Positions 30,721 to 39,320 of a stretch of DNA of 64,000 bases are shown piece after piece. Below the pieces are notes generated by a model, which made no database searches, was not told the DNA's origin, and was given only the letters and a program-made list of their open reading frames with translations. The DNA is from Mesorhizobium sp. ZC-5 (GTDB lineage: Bacteria > Pseudomonadota > Alphaproteobacteria > Rhizobiales > Rhizobiaceae), in contig NZ_JAOWPT010000011.1 in NCBI RefSeq assembly GCF_025753855.1, positions 124,001-188,000 on the forward strand. Reading direction: 5' to 3'. A program made the position numbers and the translations under genes. The number at the start of each line of letters is the position of its first letter. Positions within the stretch are counted from its first letter, which is position 1.

Positions 30721-31801
30721 CAGGCCGATGATCGAGATTGCCGGCGTCACCCGCAGCTACGGGGCCTTCAAGGCGCTGGACGATACCTCATTGAGCATCC
30801 GCGAGGGCGAGTTCTTCTCGCTGCTTGGCCCTTCCGGCTGCGGCAAGACCACGCTGCTCCGGATGATCGCCGGTTTCGATACCCCCACCAGCGGCAGCAT
30901 CGCCATCGACGGCCAGCCGATGGATGGCATCGCCGCCAATCGCCGACCCACCAACATGGTGTTCCAGAGCTACGCGATCTTCCCCCATCTCAACGTCGCG
31001 CAGAATGTCGCTTACGGGCTGAAGCGCCTGCGGCTCGACGCCGGCGAAGAAAAGCGCCGCGTCGAGGAGGCCCTGGCGCAGGTATCGCTCTCGGGCCTCG
31101 GCAGCCGCGGCGCCACCGAACTCTCGGGCGGCCAGCGCCAGCGTGTCGCACTCGCCCGCGCGCTCGTGATGCGGCCGAAGGTGCTGCTGCTCGACGAGCC
31201 GCTTTCGGCGCTCGACAAGAAGCTGCGCGAGCAGATGCAGGTGGAGTTGCGCCGGCTGCAACAGGCGGTCGGCATCACCTTCGTACTGGTCACCCACGAC
31301 CAGTACGAGGCGCTTGCCATGTCGGACCGCATCGCCGTGATGTTCGGCGGCAGGATCGCGCAGGTCGCGGCACCCAAGGAAATCTACCAGCGCCCCGTCA
31401 ACCGGCAGGTCGCCGATTTCCTTGGCGGCATGAATTTCGTCAAGGCCGAGATCGTCGAGGAGAGCGGCGCTTCGATCATCGTCGAGACCCACGGTTTCGG
31501 CCGCGTGAAGACCGACAAGCCGCAGGCCTTCGTGCGCAACGGCAAGGCAGCGACCCTCGGCATCCGGCCGGAACGTCTGCGTGTCCTGTGGGACGACGCC
31601 ACCAGCAGTCACCAGGTCACCGGCAAGGTGGTCGACCGCCATTACTTCGGCGAGATAACCCACCTGATCGTCGAGGTTCCCGGCCTTGAAAAGCCGCTGT
31701 CGGTTTCGGAGACAAACAATTTCGGCGCCGACGACATCCCGGTCGGCGCCGCGATCCGGCTCGCCTACGATCCGGATGCCCTGGTTGCCATGGCGGATTG
31801 A
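30713..31801 (+). CDS. ABC transporter ATP-binding protein, PotA-like
   Basis: ATPase of the Pot-type importer, 362 residues from a TTG start that follows AGGGGG by 5 nt and overlaps the permease stop; ATG 30728 is the alternative. Walker A G-P-S-G-C-G-K-T-T, Q-loop V-F-Q-S-Y-A-I-F-P-H, signature L-S-G-G-Q-R-Q-R and Walker B V-L-L-L-D-E-P-L-S-A-L-D are intact. The C-terminal regulatory TOBE domain of PotA/OpuA types follows from about residue 240. The gene ends 99 bp before its convergent substrate-binding-protein gene. Confidence 0.94.
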   Translation: MSDRPMIEIAGVTRSYGAFKALDDTSLSIREGEFFSLLGPSGCGKTTLLRMIAGFDTPTSGSIAIDGQPMDGIAANRRPTNMVFQSYAIFPHLNVAQNVAYGLKRLRLDAGEEKRRVEEALAQVSLSGLGSRGATELSGGQRQRVALARALVMRPKVLLLDEPLSALDKKLREQMQVELRRLQQAVGITFVLVTHDQYEALAMSDRIAVMFGGRIAQVAAPKEIYQRPVNRQVADFLGGMNFVKAEIVEESGASIIVETHGFGRVKTDKPQAFVRNGKAATLGIRPERLRVLWDDATSSHQVTGKVVDRHYFGEITHLIVEVPGLEKPLSVSETNNFGADDIPVGAAIRLAYDPDALVAMAD

Positions 31802-31806
31802 AACGA

Positions 31807-31830
31807 TGCATCTCCCCGACGGGAGATGCA
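31807..31830. terminator. 10-bp perfect hairpin between ABC ATPase and binding-protein genes
   Basis: TGCATCTCCC / GGGAGATGCA with CGAC loop, 5 bp after the ATPase stop and 70 bp from the convergent binding-protein stop. No T-tract follows on the plus strand, so it may end transcription from either side only weakly. Confidence 0.6.
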
Positions 31831-31875
31831 AACCGCAGTAACTGGTTGGACAGGTGAGGCCGACAAGCGTCCTCA

Positions 31876-31900
31876 CCTCATCCTGAGCTTGCCGAAGGAT
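31876..31900. repeat. Dispersed intergenic repeat with CCTGAGCTTGCCGAAGG core
   Basis: CCTCATCCTGAGCTTGCCGA followed by AGGAT. Its palindromic ends ATCCT/AGGAT enclose a CTTCGGCAAGCTCAGG-type core that I recognise as a widely dispersed intergenic repeat of alphaproteobacteria. It touches the stop codon of the binding-protein gene. I saw no other copy in this window. Confidence 0.5.
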
Positions 31901-32976
31901 CAATACCCCGATTTGATCTTCTCGAACTCGGCGATCATCTTCTGCTTGAGTTCGCTCGGCACGGGCGACTGGAACAGCGTCTTGTCGACGAACTTGTCGA
32001 CGTCGGCATAACCCTGTGCTGCGACCACGGCCGGATCGATCGCCGCCATGCTCTTGGCGTCGGCATGGCCATAGCCCCAATCCGACAGCAGGAAGCTCGC
32101 CACCTCCGGTGCGTTGATCGCGTTCAGGTAGTCGTAGGCTTTGTCGGCATTGCCCGGCGCGCCCTTGAGGCGGACGTAACCACAGACCCAGGTTGACAAG
32201 CCTTCTGCCGTATCGCGCGTCGATTTGATCGGCGCGCCGGCAAGCGCCGATTGCACCGCCGCGTCGTTCCACGCCCAGGCGAGATCGACCTCGCCGCCGC
32301 TCATCGCCTGCACGATCTCGGTGTTGTCGGTCCAGTAGAGACGAACGTTCTTGTGCACCTCGCGCAAGAAAGCGGAGGCCTCGGCAAACTGCGCGTCGGT
32401 CATTTGCGTCCAGTCCTTTAGCCCGATGGCGAGCGAGGCAAGCGCATAGGCGTCGTCGACATTGTCGCCGATCGAAACACGGTCCTTGAACTTCGGGTCG
32501 GCCAGCGATTTCAGCGACTTGATGTCCGCCGGATCGACCTTCTCCGAATTGTAGGTCAAAAGGGTGTTGCCCCAGTCCCAGGGCATGAACCAGGCCGTGC
32601 CGTCGGCCGTGGTGGCCAGGTCCTTCATCGCCATGATGGCGGGGTTCATATCCTTCCAGCCTTCGATCTTGGAGGTGTCCAGCGGCTCCAGCAGACCCGC
32701 CTCGCGCCACTTGACCACGCTCTGAGAGCAGGGATGGGCAAGGTCGGTCTTGAAGCCGGAGCGGATCTTCTGGAAGGCTTCCTCCTCGTCGCCGAAGAAG
32801 GTGAATGTCGGCGAATCGCCATTCTTTGAAATATAGCCCGGGTGGAACTCCGGTGCCTCGTAGCCGGACCAGTCGAATACCGTCAGTTCCGCATCTTCGG
32901 CGAATGCCATGGGCGCCACCGAAGCCGAAAGCGCGACCGTCAAGACCAATACCGTTCGTCTGTTGATTCCTCTCAT
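31900..32976 (-). CDS. ABC transporter substrate-binding protein, PotD-like
   Basis: Periplasmic receptor for the Pot-type importer, 358 residues. The start at 32976 gives a classical Sec signal peptide ending A-F-A near residue 26; the open frame extends upstream but without signal features. L-T-V-F-D-W-S-G-Y is the N-terminal strand of PotD-type proteins, and the W-D-W-G-N-T-L-L-T-Y and E-I-V-Q-A-M-S-G-G-E-V-D-L-A-W segments line the ligand site in this family. It lies convergent to the ATPase gene and downstream of the regulator gene on the same strand, so it may be read with the methyltransferase-repressor operon. Ligand unknown, probably a cationic amine. Confidence 0.9.
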   Translation of the reverse strand: MRGINRRTVLVLTVALSASVAPMAFAEDAELTVFDWSGYEAPEFHPGYISKNGDSPTFTFFGDEEEAFQKIRSGFKTDLAHPCSQSVVKWREAGLLEPLDTSKIEGWKDMNPAIMAMKDLATTADGTAWFMPWDWGNTLLTYNSEKVDPADIKSLKSLADPKFKDRVSIGDNVDDAYALASLAIGLKDWTQMTDAQFAEASAFLREVHKNVRLYWTDNTEIVQAMSGGEVDLAWAWNDAAVQSALAGAPIKSTRDTAEGLSTWVCGYVRLKGAPGNADKAYDYLNAINAPEVASFLLSDWGYGHADAKSMAAIDPAVVAAQGYADVDKFVDKTLFQSPVPSELKQKMIAEFEKIKSGY

Positions 32977-33005
32977 TTCAAGTGCTCCCTGTTCTTGTTG
33001 ATTGC

Positions 33006-33722
33006 CTATCCCACATTTCGTTCGCTGCGGGTTTGCCCCGGATAGTGCTTGGGGAATGCCAGGGAGAGAAACTCGAAAGCCGCCTGAAGGGCGGATTCCC
33101 GCGTCACGTCCTCGGTTCCCATCATCAGCCTCAGCCACAGCCCTTCCAGCATGGCGCTCAACGCCAGGGCCGTCCCCTGAGGATCAAAATCGTAGCCGGC
33201 CTCTTCCTTCAATTTCCGGCAGAGATCGATGAAGACATTCTGGTAGGCCGCATCCCGAGCCCCGCAGAGAGCCTGATAGGTGGGCCGCGACTTGGCCTCG
33301 CCCCAGAAGGCGCACCATGCGGCGAGCTTGCGCTTGTTGGATATCGACCGATCGAAATCGGCGGCAACCAGCGCACGAAGCTGGCGCGCCGGATCGTCGC
33401 CGGCTTTCAGCAGGGCGGCGCGCCAATGTGCCGAATATTCGTCGTACATATGCTGCAGCGTAGCGACGAGCAGCTTTTCCTTGCTCTCGAAATGGAAATT
33501 CACGATGCCGCGCGACAACCCTGCCCCGTCAGCGACATCAGCCATGGTGGTTTCGGAATAGCCGCGCTTGGCAAGGGAATCGATCGTCGCTTCGATCAGT
33601 TGCAGCCGCCTGACCTCCTTGGAGGCCTTGCGGCCGCGCTTCTCGTTGTCCTGGGCGGCCTCTTTCGGCAATGCCGATTTCATGAGCGTATCCATCTTCA
33701 GCACCGCCGGACGGGGACTCAT
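33006..33722 (-). CDS. TetR-family repressor, BetI-like
   Basis: Predicted ligand-responsive repressor of the amine block, 238 residues. The helix-turn-helix spans residues 55-85 ([21 protein letters not shown]). The C-terminal half follows BetI closely: A-W-C-A-F-W-G-E-A and A-M-L-E-G-L-W-L-R match the aligned A-W-L-A-F-W and A-L-I-D-G-L-W-L-R of E. coli BetI. A roughly 30-residue N-terminal extension precedes the HTH, so a start at Met10 or Met14 is possible. Its ATG overlaps the methyltransferase stop. Three similar palindromes in this block are probable binding sites, one in its own operon's control region. Confidence 0.87.
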   Translation of the reverse strand: MSPRPAVLKMDTLMKSALPKEAAQDNEKRGRKASKEVRRLQLIEATIDSLAKRGYSETTMADVADGAGLSRGIVNFHFESKEKLLVATLQHMYDEYSAHWRAALLKAGDDPARQLRALVAADFDRSISNKRKLAAWCAFWGEAKSRPTYQALCGARDAAYQNVFIDLCRKLKEEAGYDFDPQGTALALSAMLEGLWLRLMMGTEDVTRESALQAAFEFLSLAFPKHYPGQTRSERNVG

Positions 33723-34543
33723 TGTTCCGGCCTTCGTCCGCGCAGATGAGTGGGACGGTGTTCGCCGCTGTCAAGAACCTTCTGCATGGCCTCCCAGGTT
33801 CTGATGTTCTTGTCGACATAGGCGCGGCCCACCGCGGCGGCAGCGACGTCGTAGAGCGGGCCTTTCAGCCTCTCGAGTTCGCCACGCGCCACGTCGCGAT
33901 ACCAGCCATTCCTGTCGGTGACAGTAACTTCAACGAAGCCGGCAAGCAGCATGGCGCGACGATAGCGTTCGGGCGAGGCCATGCTGAACGACAGGCCTTC
34001 GGCGGCAATGTAGTCGGCCATGTCTTTCGAAGGCGGTCCGTCGTGACCGATCAGCCAGTCACTGGCAGCGAATACGCCGCCGGGTTTCAGCACCCGGAAA
34101 ATATCGGCGAACAACGCATCCTTGTCCGGCACGTGAAGCAGCGCGTCCTTGGAGAACACCAGGTCGAAGACGCCGTCGTCAAACGGCAGCCGACCGGGCG
34201 GCGCCTGGACGAAATCGGTCTTGCTGGAAAGACGCTGTTCAGCGGCGCGGCGGCGCGCATTTTCGATTACCGGCAGTTCGACGTCGAAACCGGTTGCGTG
34301 GCCGGCGCCATGCTTCTCGACCAGGTGCAGCGTGATGCCGCCTGAGCCGCAGCCAACGTCGAGGACTCGCTTGCCCTCCAGCAAGAGCCCGTGCAGCACG
34401 CGATCGACTTCCTCCGGTCCGCCGGGCGAGAGGTAGCCCTCGCCCCACAGCGCCTCGAGAAAGCGGATCGCGGTATCGTCGTACTCCGGCCCTGCGCCAT
34501 GGGCATCGATCATCAGCAATTCCCAATGCCGAAATTTCTTCAA
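33719..34543 (-). CDS. SAM-dependent methyltransferase (N-methyltransferase-like)
   Basis: Class I methyltransferase, 274 residues. SAM motif I is [12 protein letters not shown] near residue 60; motif II-like D-V-E-L and the post-motif [13 protein letters not shown] are seen. The layout resembles phosphoethanolamine, sarcosine and dimethylglycine N-methyltransferases, but also other small-molecule enzymes. It is the first gene of an operon with the BetI-like repressor (ATGA overlap) and its start is 37 bp from operator 3. In an amine-degrading block, an N-methyltransferase is unexpected and could make a ligand, or methylate a pathway intermediate. Confidence 0.8.
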   Translation of the reverse strand: MKKFRHWELLMIDAHGAGPEYDDTAIRFLEALWGEGYLSPGGPEEVDRVLHGLLLEGKRVLDVGCGSGGITLHLVEKHGAGHATGFDVELPVIENARRRAAEQRLSSKTDFVQAPPGRLPFDDGVFDLVFSKDALLHVPDKDALFADIFRVLKPGGVFAASDWLIGHDGPPSKDMADYIAAEGLSFSMASPERYRRAMLLAGFVEVTVTDRNGWYRDVARGELERLKGPLYDVAAAAVGRAYVDKNIRTWEAMQKVLDSGEHRPTHLRGRRPEQ

Positions 34544-34579
34544 AGCCTACTCCGAACTGCGGAAAACGCAACATGGTTT

Positions 34580-34597
34580 GTTGAACATTCATTCAAT
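34580..34597. promoter_or_regulatory. Palindromic operator 3, between methyltransferase and oxidoreductase
   Basis: GTTGAACATTCATTCAAT; its reverse complement has the operator layout ATTGAATG-AA-TGTTCAAC, with the same spacing as operators 1 and 2. It sits between the divergent methyltransferase/repressor operon (36 bp away) and the FAD oxidoreductase operon (63 bp away), so it could give autoregulation as well as control of the oxidoreductases. Confidence 0.72.
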
Positions 34598-34660
34598 ATG
34601 ACTGGACAGAAGTCGGGCGCCCGTGCCAGATTTGGTAGGGAGAGGGGCCGAGCGACAAAT

Positions 34661-36280
34661 ATGAAGACATGGGATGCAATCGTCATCGGCGGCGGCCACA
34701 ATGGCTTGGTCAACGCCTGCTATCTGCAGCGGGCAGGCCTTGATGTGCTGGTCGTCGAGAAGAACGCGTGGGTCGGTGGCGCGGCGACTAGCCGCGAACT
34801 GACACCGGGATTTCTCTATTCGAATTGCTCCTACGTCTGCTCGCTGTTTCGCCCCGAGATCATGCGCGATCTCGAACTGCCGCGCTTCGGCCTTCAGGTC
34901 ATCTCCTATGAAGGCGGCGCGGTGTTCACTCGCGATGGCGACTATCTCGCCAACTACCGCGACCATGACGCGCATCGCCGCGAGTTCGCGCGGTTCTCCG
35001 CCCGCGACGCTGAGGCCTATGACCGCTATGCCCGCGACGTGACGCGGCAATGCCGCTTCATCCAGCCGCTGCTGATGCGCACGGCCCCGGACCCAACCAG
35101 CCTGCGTCCGCGCGACATTGGCGAGCTGATGTATCTCGGCAGGAAATTCGCTGGTCTAGGCGCCGAGGAAATGGCGCTGACATTGCGCTTCTGGACCATG
35201 TCGATCTCCGATTTCCTCGACGAATATTTCGAGACCGACGTCATCAAGGCCAACTTCGCGCTCTCGGGCATTATCGGCACCGCACTCGGGCCGATGTCGC
35301 CCGGCACCGCCTATGTGCTGCTTCACCACTACATGGGCGAGGTCGACGGTTCGGTCGGCGCTTGGGGTTACGCGCGCGGTGGCATGGGAGCGGTGACAAA
35401 GGCGCTGGCGGATTCCTTCCGCGCCTCTGGCGGCACCATTCGCACCGAAGCCGAGGTCGATCATGTGCTGGTCAAGAGCGGCAAGGCCAACGGTATCGTG
35501 CTTGCCAGCGGCGAGGAGGTCTATGGCAAGCTCGTCGTCTCCAATGCCGACGTGAAGCGCACCTTCCTCAAGCTCGTCGAGGAAAAGGAGCTGCCCGAAA
35601 TCTTCCTGCGCCGCGTCCGCAACTTCAAGATCCGCGGCTCGTCCGGCAAGGTCAACATCGCACTGGATTCCATGCCGGAATTCCCGGCGCTGCCGAAGGA
35701 TTCGCCCTGCTACCGGGGCGACATGCATTTCACTGATTCCGTCGAGCGCATGGAACGCGCCTATGACGACTGGAAAGCCGGGAAATGGTCGGCAGATCCA
35801 TTCCTCGACATGGTGATCCCGACCACGCTCGACCCGACCATGGCCGCGCCGGGCAAACATTTCATGAGCTGCTTCGTCCAGTACGCTCCACCGAAGGTCG
35901 GCGGACGCGACTGGACCGACGCCGACCGCGACGGGTTTGCCGAAAGCGTCATCTCGCAGATTGCGGAATACTCTCCCGGTTTCCGCGATCGCATCGTGCA
36001 TATGGAGGTCCGCACGTCGCGCGAGATCGAGGCCGAGGTCGGCCTTACCGAGGGCAACATCTTCCAGGGCGAACTGACCTTCGACCAGTTGCTGTTCAAC
36101 CGGCCCGTGCCCGGCTACGCGCAGTACCGTTCACCGGTCGGCGGGCTCTACATGTGCGGTTCATCCACCCATCCCGGCGGCGGCGTCATGGGTGCGCCGG
36201 GGCACAACGCGGCCGCCGAAATCCTGCGCGACCTGAAGCGCGGCACCAAGCATATGAGCCCGGCCCATGACGTCATTTGA
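34661..36280 (+). CDS. FAD-dependent oxidoreductase, PYROXD2/phytoene-desaturase-like (1)
   Basis: NAD(P)/FAD-type amine oxidoreductase-fold flavoprotein of 539 residues. The dinucleotide-binding site V-I-G-G-G-H-N-G-L is at residues 8-16, with E-K-N at the end of the second strand. G-Y-A-R-G-G-M-G-A-V-T lies near 240, and the C-terminal FAD motif is G-L-Y-M-C-G-S-S-T-H-P-G-G-G-V-M-G-A-P-G-H-N. These are PYROXD2/CrtI-type hallmarks. It begins the operon rightwards from operator 3. The next gene encodes a paralogue and overlaps it by 14 bp. Substrate unknown. Confidence 0.88.
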   Translation: MKTWDAIVIGGGHNGLVNACYLQRAGLDVLVVEKNAWVGGAATSRELTPGFLYSNCSYVCSLFRPEIMRDLELPRFGLQVISYEGGAVFTRDGDYLANYRDHDAHRREFARFSARDAEAYDRYARDVTRQCRFIQPLLMRTAPDPTSLRPRDIGELMYLGRKFAGLGAEEMALTLRFWTMSISDFLDEYFETDVIKANFALSGIIGTALGPMSPGTAYVLLHHYMGEVDGSVGAWGYARGGMGAVTKALADSFRASGGTIRTEAEVDHVLVKSGKANGIVLASGEEVYGKLVVSNADVKRTFLKLVEEKELPEIFLRRVRNFKIRGSSGKVNIALDSMPEFPALPKDSPCYRGDMHFTDSVERMERAYDDWKAGKWSADPFLDMVIPTTLDPTMAAPGKHFMSCFVQYAPPKVGGRDWTDADRDGFAESVISQIAEYSPGFRDRIVHMEVRTSREIEAEVGLTEGNIFQGELTFDQLLFNRPVPGYAQYRSPVGGLYMCGSSTHPGGGVMGAPGHNAAAEILRDLKRGTKHMSPAHDVI

Positions 36281-37826
36281 TGTTATCGTCATCGGTGGCG
36301 GCCACAACGGCCTCGTCGCCGCCACCACCCTTGGCAGGGCCGGGCGGAAGGTGCTCGTTCTGGAAGCCGCAGGCGAGATCGGCGGTGCGGCACGCACAGA
36401 GGAATTTTTCCCCGGCTTCCGCGTTTCGTCGATCGCCCATGTGCTGAACCGGCTGCATCCGGAGGTCGTCAAGATACTCGAACTGGAAAAGCATGGTCTT
36501 GCCTTCGAACGCCAAGCGACGCCATCAGTCGCGCTTTCGACGACGGACGATCCGCTGGTGTTGCGCGGCGCCTACGGCGAGAGCCTTGACGGCGCAACCG
36601 ACAGCGAGGCCGCAGCGTGGCGCGAATTGCGCGCACTGCTTTTCCGCTACGCCGGCATCCTGAAGCCGTTCCTTGCCCGCCGTCCTCCGGATCTCGCCGA
36701 CATGTCGCTCTCGGAGACATCGGCACTGGCGATGGCCGGGCTGTCGCTCAAACGGCTCGGCAAGGAGGACATGCGCGACTTCCTGCGCATGCTGCTCATG
36801 AATGTCGCCGACGTGCTCGACGAGCACCTGGAGGACGACCGGCTGAAAGGCCTGCTCGCTTTCGATGCGGTGCTCGGTTCGCATCTCGGGCCGCGCTCCC
36901 CGACTTCGCTCCTCGGTCTTTACTACCGGCTGGCGGGGGAGATCGGCGGCGTCCCCGGCGCCCAGTTGCTGCCCAAAGGCGGAATGGGCGCGATCATCGC
37001 AGCAATGGGCGCTTCCGCGTCCGCGGCGGGGATCGTTGTGCGCTCCAACGCTGAAGTTGCGAAAATTCTCGTCGAAAAGGGCCGTGCAGTCGGTGTCGCT
37101 CTTCAAAACGATGAGCAAATTCGCGCAAAAACCATCGTTTCCGCCATCAACCCATCCTCCACCTTCAGTCTTGTGGGAAGCCGCGAACTCGACACCGGAT
37201 TTGTCCGGAAAGTGAAGAATATCCGCATGATGGGCGATGCGGCCAAGCTCCATCTGGCGCTAGACCGGCCGCCGGAATTTCTTGGCGTGCGCACCGAAGA
37301 TCATCGCGGCCGGCTGGTCATCGCGCCGTCCACCGATCATGTCGAACGCGCCTTCAACCCTTCGAAGTATGGGGAATTCTCGCCGGAACCGGTCATGGAA
37401 ATCACGCTGCCGAGCCTCGCCGACCCGTCGCTTGCGCCGGACGGCGCCTGCGTCCTGTCGGCCGTGGTGCAGTATGCACCATACGCGCTGGGGGAAGGCT
37501 GGGAAGCCGGAAAGCCCAAATTTCTCAATGCGATAATGGCGCAGCTCGAAGCCCATGCACCAGGCATCGCCAAGTCGATCCGCCATACCGAACTGCTGAC
37601 GCCGCTCGATATCGAGCAGCGCTATCGCATGCCCGGCGGCCACTGGCACCACGGCGAATTGCAGGCGGACCAGATGCTGATGTCGCGGCCGGTCTCGGGC
37701 GCCGCAGGCTACAGCACGCCCGTCGACGGGCTCTATCTTTGCGGCGCCGGATCGCATCCGGGCGGCGGCGTTTCCGGCGTTCCCGGGCTGAACGCGGCGC
37801 GCCACATCATCGCGATGAAAGCATAG
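36267..37826 (+). CDS. FAD-dependent oxidoreductase, PYROXD2/phytoene-desaturase-like (2)
   Basis: Paralogue of the preceding protein, 519 residues, with the same three landmarks: V-I-G-G-G-H-N-G-L-V at residues 8-17, P-K-G-G-M-G-A-I-I in the middle, and G-L-Y-L-C-G-A-G-S-H-P-G-G-G-V-S-G-V-P-G-L-N at the end. Sequence identity by eye is moderate, confined to motifs, so an old duplication or a heteromeric pair is likely. Overlap of 14 bp with the upstream gene and a gap of 2 bp to the GcvT-like gene downstream suggest one transcript. A role in oxidising an N-alkylated or aldehyde-type intermediate is conjecture. Confidence 0.88.
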   Translation: MTSFDVIVIGGGHNGLVAATTLGRAGRKVLVLEAAGEIGGAARTEEFFPGFRVSSIAHVLNRLHPEVVKILELEKHGLAFERQATPSVALSTTDDPLVLRGAYGESLDGATDSEAAAWRELRALLFRYAGILKPFLARRPPDLADMSLSETSALAMAGLSLKRLGKEDMRDFLRMLLMNVADVLDEHLEDDRLKGLLAFDAVLGSHLGPRSPTSLLGLYYRLAGEIGGVPGAQLLPKGGMGAIIAAMGASASAAGIVVRSNAEVAKILVEKGRAVGVALQNDEQIRAKTIVSAINPSSTFSLVGSRELDTGFVRKVKNIRMMGDAAKLHLALDRPPEFLGVRTEDHRGRLVIAPSTDHVERAFNPSKYGEFSPEPVMEITLPSLADPSLAPDGACVLSAVVQYAPYALGEGWEAGKPKFLNAIMAQLEAHAPGIAKSIRHTELLTPLDIEQRYRMPGGHWHHGELQADQMLMSRPVSGAAGYSTPVDGLYLCGAGSHPGGGVSGVPGLNAARHIIAMKA

Positions 37827-37828
37827 CC

Positions 37829-39073
37829 ATGGCGAAGACTGCGCGGAAAACCAATGCTTCAACACGGCCGCCCCGCGCGGCCCTGCAGGGTCATTTCCGC
37901 ACGCTGCGCCTGCCCTCGCCCCTCCAGCCGCGCATTGACGCGCTGGCGAAGACCGAGGACTGGTACACCTGGGCGGGCTACAAGGCGCCGCTTTCGCTGT
38001 GGGACGAAGAGCTCGAATATTTCACCATCCGCAGCCAGGCGGCGGCCTTCGACATCTCGCCGATGGTGAAATACCGCATAGAGGGCGCGGACGCCGAAGC
38101 GTTCTGCAACCGCGTCACGCTGCGCGACGTTAGCAAGCTGAAACCCGGCCGTGTCCACTACACCGCCTGGTGCGATGATGCCGGCCATGTGCTGGACGAT
38201 GGTACGCTTTTTCGCCTGGCACCGACCCATTTCCGCCTTTGCTGCCAGGAACGGCACCTGCCTTGGCTGCTCGACAGCACCATCGGGTTCGATGTCATGG
38301 TGGAAGAGGAGACCGAAGCTGTCGCCGGCCTTGCCTTGCAGGGCCCGACGTCGCTTGCTGTCTTGCGCGACGCCGGCTTCGCGGGTGTCGAGAAGCTAAA
38401 GATCTTCGATCTTGCTGAATTTCCTCATGAAAGCGGCATGGTGGCGATCTCGCGCACCGGCTTCACCGGCGATCTCGGCTACGAGCTGTTCGTTCCGGCA
38501 AAACTGGCGCTTAGCCTGTGGGATCGGCTATTCGAGGTCGGGCGGCTGCACGGCATCCGCGCCATTGGCTACACCGCACTCAATCGGGCGCGCATCGAGG
38601 CGGGGCTGATCGTCGCCAATGCCGATTTCGTCACCGCCGAACATGCCATACGCGGCGATCGGCTGCGCCTGCCCGACGAGATCGGCCTCGGCTTCATGGT
38701 CGATGCCGAAAAACCGCATTTCAATGGCCGCCGCACCATCCTCGCCGCGCGCGCCAACCGCAGCATGAAACATGTGCTGGTGGGGCTGGAGATCGAGGGC
38801 AACATTCCCGCCGAGCATGCGATCGTCTATCATCGGCAGAAGAGAGAAGTAGGTCTCGTCAGCGCCGCGATCTGGTCGCCGATGGCCAAGCGCAACATCG
38901 CCATCGCAAGCCTGTCGCGGCCCTATGGCGACACGGTGACCGATGATTTGTGGGTCGAGATCTATGCCATGCGCGAGCTGAAATACGAACGGCTGATGAA
39001 GCGCGCCAGGATCGTGCCGCGCCCGTTCATCAAGCTTGAACGTCGCACCGCCAACCCGCCTGCCAATGTCTGA
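37829..39073 (+). CDS. GcvT/DmdA-family tetrahydrofolate-dependent aminomethyl- or methyltransferase
   Basis: Folate-binding protein of 414 residues, GcvT family (also DmdA, sarcosine/dimethylglycine oxidase C-terminal domain, LigM). The core G-x-x-C-N-R-V-T-L-like segment (A-F-C-N-R-V-T-L-R-D), Y-T-A-W-C-D-D-A-G, S-R-T-G-F-T-G-D-L-G-Y-E-L (folate site, about residue 210) and R-I-E-A-G-L are visible. It is longer than glycine-cleavage T protein and has an N-terminal extension of about 55 residues. No other glycine cleavage genes are here, so demethylation with transfer of a C1 unit to tetrahydrofolate is the likelier role. It starts 2 bp after the upstream flavoprotein stop. Confidence 0.82.
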   Translation: MAKTARKTNASTRPPRAALQGHFRTLRLPSPLQPRIDALAKTEDWYTWAGYKAPLSLWDEELEYFTIRSQAAAFDISPMVKYRIEGADAEAFCNRVTLRDVSKLKPGRVHYTAWCDDAGHVLDDGTLFRLAPTHFRLCCQERHLPWLLDSTIGFDVMVEEETEAVAGLALQGPTSLAVLRDAGFAGVEKLKIFDLAEFPHESGMVAISRTGFTGDLGYELFVPAKLALSLWDRLFEVGRLHGIRAIGYTALNRARIEAGLIVANADFVTAEHAIRGDRLRLPDEIGLGFMVDAEKPHFNGRRTILAARANRSMKHVLVGLEIEGNIPAEHAIVYHRQKREVGLVSAAIWSPMAKRNIAIASLSRPYGDTVTDDLWVEIYAMRELKYERLMKRARIVPRPFIKLERRTANPPANV

Positions 39074-39311
39074 TACGGAAGACAAGGAAGCTGCCGAGCA
39101 GTGGGCGCTGGTCAACACGCCGCTCGGCGAGGAGTGGTCCGGCCGCACCCGCTATGCGGCGGCGATGTATTTCTACAAACGCGGCGAAATGAGCGCCGAA
39201 GCACTGGAAGTCTATCGCATCTGCTCGCGCCTCGACAGCCAGGATCCCTTGTCGATCATCCGCGACCGCAATGTCGGCAAGGAATGGCTGGAGCGTATAG
39301 CCCGGAAATAA
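39066..39311 (+). CDS. Small hypothetical protein (81 aa) of the amine operon
   Basis: Soluble, acidic-to-neutral 81-residue protein, starting by 8-bp overlap with the GcvT-like stop, so it is translated with it. Predicted helical hairpins (R-T-R-Y-A-A-A-M-Y-F-Y-K-R-G-E-M and A-L-E-V-Y-R-I-C-S-R) suggest a tetratricopeptide-like or small adaptor unit. No family recognised. It closes the operon that begins at 34661; the next gene is on the opposite strand 9 bp away. Confidence 0.75.
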   Translation: MSDTEDKEAAEQWALVNTPLGEEWSGRTRYAAAMYFYKRGEMSAEALEVYRICSRLDSQDPLSIIRDRNVGKEWLERIARK

Positions 39312-39320
39312 TCGCGGCCG

